Assembly: GCA_964606885.1 (NCBI GenBank)
Contig: CAZSHB010000011.1
Location: 1 to 26,852 of the forward strand
Length of the DNA: 26,852 nt
Origin: CAZSHB01 sp964606885
Lineage (GTDB): Bacteria; Babelota; Babeliae; Babelales; CAIQNR01
Reading direction: 5' to 3'
The notes beneath the pieces were generated by a model, which saw only the letters and a program-made list of their open reading frames with translations, searched no databases and had not been told where the DNA came from. Positions 23,862 through 26,852 of the stretch are shown here, piece by piece. Each line of letters begins with the position of its first letter. Position 1 is the first letter of the stretch. The position numbers and the translations under genes are program-made.

Positions 23862-25328
23862 ATGCGTCTAGGGATTTTAGGTACTAAAAAAGGTATAATA
23901 GGCTTGGTGGCGGTGGCCATAATAGCTCTTTGTGCATATTGGTATGTGACTTATAATAAAACTACAAAAATCGTCTACAGCTTAAAGGCACTAGAAAATA
24001 AAGAGAATCTCGTACCGTTCTTGGTACTTGGATCAGGTCCAGCATCATTAAGTGCTGCCTTATATGGCGCGCGCACCAAAATCCGCACTGTGGTATTACG
24101 TGGGAATCAACCTGGTGGGCAGCTGACCACAACCTCGTATGTAGAAAATTGGCCTGGTATTCCTAAAGAGCTGGGTCGTGAGATTATGACCAACTTTGAA
24201 AGCCAGTCAGAAGGTTTTGGGGCTATTATGGTCAGTGATGTAGTTATGGAGATCGATTTTTCTAATTGGCCGTATAAAGTAACGACCGAAGAAGGGCGCG
24301 TGCTCCATGCCATGGCCATTATGATTGGTACCGGTTCAACAGCCCGTCGTTTATCTATCCCTGGCGAACAAGAGTATTGGGGCAAGGGGGTAACTACCTG
24401 CGCCATTTGTGATGCGCCGTATCATCAAGGACACCGTGTGGTTGTTATTGGTGGTGGTGACTCAGCCATGGAAGAAGCGCTTGAACTTTCTTCGTATGCA
24501 CGTCAAGTGTTGGTGTATGTACGTGGTAATCAACTTAAAGCATCACCAAGTATGATTGAACGGGTTAAAGATTGTAGCAACGTGTCTATTCACTTTAATA
24601 AGACGCTGACAGAAATTAAAGGTGACGGTGATCATGTACAAAGTGTGACTGTTAAAGATTTGAGCAATGGGGATATAACCGAAGAACCTATGCAAGGAGT
24701 CTTTTTAGCAATTGGTCATATGCCTAACACTGATTTAGTAAAACATGTTATTGGCTGTGACAGTCATGGGTATATTGCGTTACCAAACCGTACGCAACAC
24801 ACCACTATTCCAGGTGTATTTGCAGCAGGGGACGTTTCCGATCCTCGGTATAAACAGGCGGGCGTTGCTGCTGGTGATGGTATCAAGGCAGGTTTAGATT
24901 GTATGTGGTGGCTGAGCGAAATGGGGTACAACCAACAAGTACAAGAATCGCTCGAGCCGTTTTTCTTTGAACCATCTATGCCAGAAACATCTAAAGTGGG
25001 TCAGTTGATTACGCTTGATGATGTGCGCTTGGCATATAAAGATAGTGGATCAAAACTGATACTGCTCGATTTTTATACCAAGCATTGTCCATCGTGTATG
25101 CATATGATGCCGGTTCTTGAATGGGCATCGCAAAAGATGGCTGATACGGTTAATTTTTATAAAGTTGATGCGTCACTCGCGCTCGATTTAGTGCGCCATT
25201 TTAAAGTGCCAGAAGTTCCTCACTTGGTGCTCATTAAGGATGGTAAAGTGATTGATCATTATCCTAATATTATGACCCGTACTGAGTTATACACGTATCT
25301 TAAAAAGTTTCTTAAAGCTACTGCCTAA
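23862..25328 (+). CDS. trxB: Membrane-anchored thioredoxin reductase-thioredoxin fusion
   Basis: Three parts are visible in 488 residues. Residues 11-30 are a single membrane helix (GIIGLVAVAIIALCAYWYV) after a basic start. Residues ~50-350 are a thioredoxin reductase: FAD motif GSGPAS (57-62), redox pair CAIC (180-183, usual CATC), NAD(P) motif GGGDSA (197-202) and FAAGDVSDPRYKQA (320-333). Residues ~385-485 are a thioredoxin fold with CPSC (409-412, in place of CGPC) and a cis-Pro in EVPH. The family moves electrons from NADPH through FAD to thioredoxin. The HRRxxxR stretch that reads the NADPH 2'-phosphate is VRGNQLK (220-226), so cofactor choice may differ. The ribosome site is GAGGAG. 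Which side of the membrane it faces is not settled. Confidence 0.9.
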   Translation: MRLGILGTKKGIIGLVAVAIIALCAYWYVTYNKTTKIVYSLKALENKENLVPFLVLGSGPASLSAALYGARTKIRTVVLRGNQPGGQLTTTSYVENWPGIPKELGREIMTNFESQSEGFGAIMVSDVVMEIDFSNWPYKVTTEEGRVLHAMAIMIGTGSTARRLSIPGEQEYWGKGVTTCAICDAPYHQGHRVVVIGGGDSAMEEALELSSYARQVLVYVRGNQLKASPSMIERVKDCSNVSIHFNKTLTEIKGDGDHVQSVTVKDLSNGDITEEPMQGVFLAIGHMPNTDLVKHVIGCDSHGYIALPNRTQHTTIPGVFAAGDVSDPRYKQAGVAAGDGIKAGLDCMWWLSEMGYNQQVQESLEPFFFEPSMPETSKVGQLITLDDVRLAYKDSGSKLILLDFYTKHCPSCMHMMPVLEWASQKMADTVNFYKVDASLALDLVRHFKVPEVPHLVLIKDGKVIDHYPNIMTRTELYTYLKKFLKATA

Positions 25329-25386
25329 AGATTTAATGCGACTAAAAGTAAACCTAGTAGATCAGGAGTAATGAAAGCGGAGTAGA

Positions 25387-26169
25387 TTATTGATCTTCAT
25401 AATCGTCTTCTTCCTGTTCTTCTAAGATATCATCTTGATCATTACCAATTTTGGTTTGTGGGTTATCTGTTGCAGTTTTACCCATTTGTTCAGCTACTGC
25501 TTTACAATGTTTTTTACTTTTTTTGTGTATTGTTAAACCTAGTTTTTGATTACACGATACGTTACAGAGTGTGCATGTAAAAGCTTTTTTATTTTCATGA
25601 ATAAGTTTGTGTTTTGTTAAATCGCTTTGTTTTCTACATGCTTTGCCGCATAGTTGACCGTTTAGTTGTATATAATCGCACACAAAAGGTTTTTCATCAG
25701 TATGGATGCGCATATGTGTCTTTAAGTGGCTTATATATCCAAATGGCTTGTGACATACTTCACAGACATATTTTTTTTCATTGTTATGGATTAAGTTATG
25801 TCTGGATAAACGGCTTGCGTTTGGAAAAGATATATTGCATATGGTGCATGCAAAAGATTTTTTTTTCTTTTGAGATTTTGAATTGGAGATTGCTGCTGCA
25901 GCACAGGGTTGAAGATTTTCAGATGATTGTAATTTTTTTAAAAATTTTTGTACGTCTGCAGCTCTTTTTGCAGATTGATGTAAAGCTGAACATTGCTCTT
26001 GTGCAGGATATACGGATGCAGTTTCCTCAGGTGCATGATCTACATTTGGTAAGGGTGATGGCGGCAAATATCCATCAAATAATGCATAGTTTTCATCATC
26101 ATATTCACTGGCACAAACAGCAGGAGTGATTAGAAGTAAAGGCAAAAGGATCAGGTTATTGATCTTCAT
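25387..26169 (-). CDS. Exported C2H2 zinc-finger protein (four fingers)
   Basis: The ATG at 26169 follows GAGGAG by 8 bases and starts a signal peptide (MKINNLILLPLLLITPAVCA); upstream in-frame Mets lack this logic. Of 260 residues, four C2H2 fingers span ~108-221. Fingers 1 and 2 are C-x2-C-x12-H-x3-H with a TDEKPFVC linker, finger 3 has a stretched C-x9-C spacing, and finger 4 ends H-x5-H (HKKSKKH). A basic KKKK stretch precedes the fingers and an acidic tail ends DYEDQ. Such arrays bind DNA or RNA in eukaryotes and are rare in bacteria; with an export signal a host-directed nucleic-acid binder is plausible (inference). The start overlaps the upstream paralogue's end by 14 bases. Confidence 0.8.
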   Translation of the reverse strand: MKINNLILLPLLLITPAVCASEYDDENYALFDGYLPPSPLPNVDHAPEETASVYPAQEQCSALHQSAKRAADVQKFLKKLQSSENLQPCAAAAISNSKSQKKKKSFACTICNISFPNASRLSRHNLIHNNEKKYVCEVCHKPFGYISHLKTHMRIHTDEKPFVCDYIQLNGQLCGKACRKQSDLTKHKLIHENKKAFTCTLCNVSCNQKLGLTIHKKSKKHCKAVAEQMGKTATDNPQTKIGNDQDDILEEQEEDDYEDQ

Positions 26170-26852
26170 AATCATTCTCCTCATCATCATACCATTCATC
26201 TGAATCGTCATCTTGTTCGCTATTAGGATCGCTATGTTTTTGTCTTTTTGCTTTTGATGAAGACTGAGTAGCTTTAAGATGTTTTTTGCTTGTTTTATGT
26301 TTACTTAATTCATAATTAGTTTTGAATGATGTATCGCATGATGTGCATGCGTAAGGTTTTTCTGTAGAGTGTCTTCTTTGTATATGTTTTGCTAGTGCAG
26401 GTTTAGTAATAAATGGTTTTTGACATTTTTCGCATGGGTAAGGTTTTTCGCCAGTATGAGTACGTTTATGTGTTTTTAGATGGTCTCTTTGAGCAAAATT
26501 TTTACCACACTGATCGCATGGATAAGGTTTTTCATCATCAGTGTGCGTAAGTTTATGAAGTTTTAAATTTTCAAAATTACTACATATATGATTACAATAT
26601 TTGCAGACGTAGGACTTTTTTTGTGTTGCGGATTGTGCAGTACTAGGTTCTAAGTTAGTAGGTTCAGGCAATTCTTCTTGTGGTAGCTGTTGTGAAGAGG
26701 CGATGAATTCTCGTAGTGTTTCTTCAGCAGCTTGTAATTGTTGTATTTGTTCGTATATGCGTGCTTCTTCTATCGCTTGTAGAAGTGGGTTGATAGTTTG
26801 TTGATTTTGTGGAGGCATGGTCGGTGGGAAACGCGCACAAATAAGTTCGTGA
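26156..26852 (-). CDS. C2H2 zinc-finger protein (four fingers), 5' end outside the window
   Basis: The frame is open past the first visible Met (26818) to the window edge, reading HELICARFPPT before it. The true start and probably a signal peptide lie outside; LICA could be its cleavage end. Counting from Met 26818, a Gln/Glu-rich helix (10-50) precedes four fingers at ~72-92, 101-121, 129-150 and 158-180. Three linkers are eukaryote-like (DEKPYPC, TGEKPYPC, TEKPYAC). The last finger ends HKTSKKH like its neighbour's. A basic SKAKRQKH patch resembles a nuclear localisation signal, and the acidic tail ends DYEDQ as in the neighbour. The two are tandem paralogues, translationally coupled. The target is unknown. 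Confidence 0.8.
   Translation of the reverse strand, partial: HELICARFPPTMPPQNQQTINPLLQAIEEARIYEQIQQLQAAEETLREFIASSQQLPQEELPEPTNLEPSTAQSATQKKSYVCKYCNHICSNFENLKLHKLTHTDDEKPYPCDQCGKNFAQRDHLKTHKRTHTGEKPYPCEKCQKPFITKPALAKHIQRRHSTEKPYACTSCDTSFKTNYELSKHKTSKKHLKATQSSSKAKRQKHSDPNSEQDDDSDEWYDDEENDYEDQ

Noticed and set aside
25614..26129. Open plus-strand frame of 171 codons opposite the zinc-finger gene
   Set aside because: The complementary frame encodes clear C2H2 fingers; the plus-strand product is Cys/His/Leu-rich only because of that and has no start signal.
1..26852. CRISPR arrays, insertion sequences, tRNA or rRNA genes
   Set aside because: No regularly spaced repeats, transposase-like frames with inverted ends, cloverleaf-like sequences or conserved rRNA stretches were seen, and intergenic spaces are too short for most of these.

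Overview
The window reads as a gene-dense, moderately AT-rich chromosome segment of a Gram-negative bacterium that probably lives inside or on a eukaryote. Evidence for a diderm envelope: a beta-barrel outer-membrane protein ending in Phe, a LolC/LolE-type permease, lipoproteins, and the psd-pssA pair that makes phosphatidylethanolamine. Evidence for a host-associated life: an unusual load of exported proteins with eukaryote-like modules (three leucine-rich-repeat proteins, two tandem C2H2 zinc-finger proteins with TGEKP-type linkers, and an exported protein with kinase-fold catalytic motifs). This combination best fits Candidatus Dependentiae (TM6, Babeliae). That placement is inference from content, not from a marker tree.

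Layout: 1-840 is an outer-membrane beta-barrel protein cut by the window edge, with a likely frameshift. 909-2693 holds a small exported protein and a FAD/NAD disulfide oxidoreductase. 2778-4957 holds two exported paralogues. 4968-6419 is the psd-pssA pair. 6422-10033 is a run of three exported cell-wall or peptide hydrolases (NlpC/P60, C39-like peptidase, Amidase_3); the amidase is split by a -1 frame change at a run of nine A. 10113-11896 is an overlapping LRR pair, followed by dnaA. 13365-14411 (minus) is the exported kinase-like protein. 14605-15442 holds two small unknown genes. 15368-17789 (minus) is an FtsX/LolC permease followed by a divergent pgk. 17874-19045 is a lipoprotein gene overlapping rpiB, closed by a strong terminator. 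19129-20300 (minus) is a third LRR gene interrupted by a 10-N assembly gap. 20399-23610 (minus) is a two-gene unit from a near-consensus promoter: an exported helical protein and an FtsH-like AAA protein that lacks the protease zinc site. 23862-25328 is a membrane-anchored thioredoxin reductase-thioredoxin fusion. 25387 to the window end (minus) is the tandem zinc-finger pair.

Housekeeping genes (dnaA, pgk, rpiB, psd, pssA, lolC-like) are scattered singly among exported proteins of unknown role. No tRNA, rRNA, CRISPR array, insertion sequence or convincing replication origin was seen. No gene-free stretch exceeds 300 bases; the longest, about 250 bases at 23611-23861, is a divergent promoter region.
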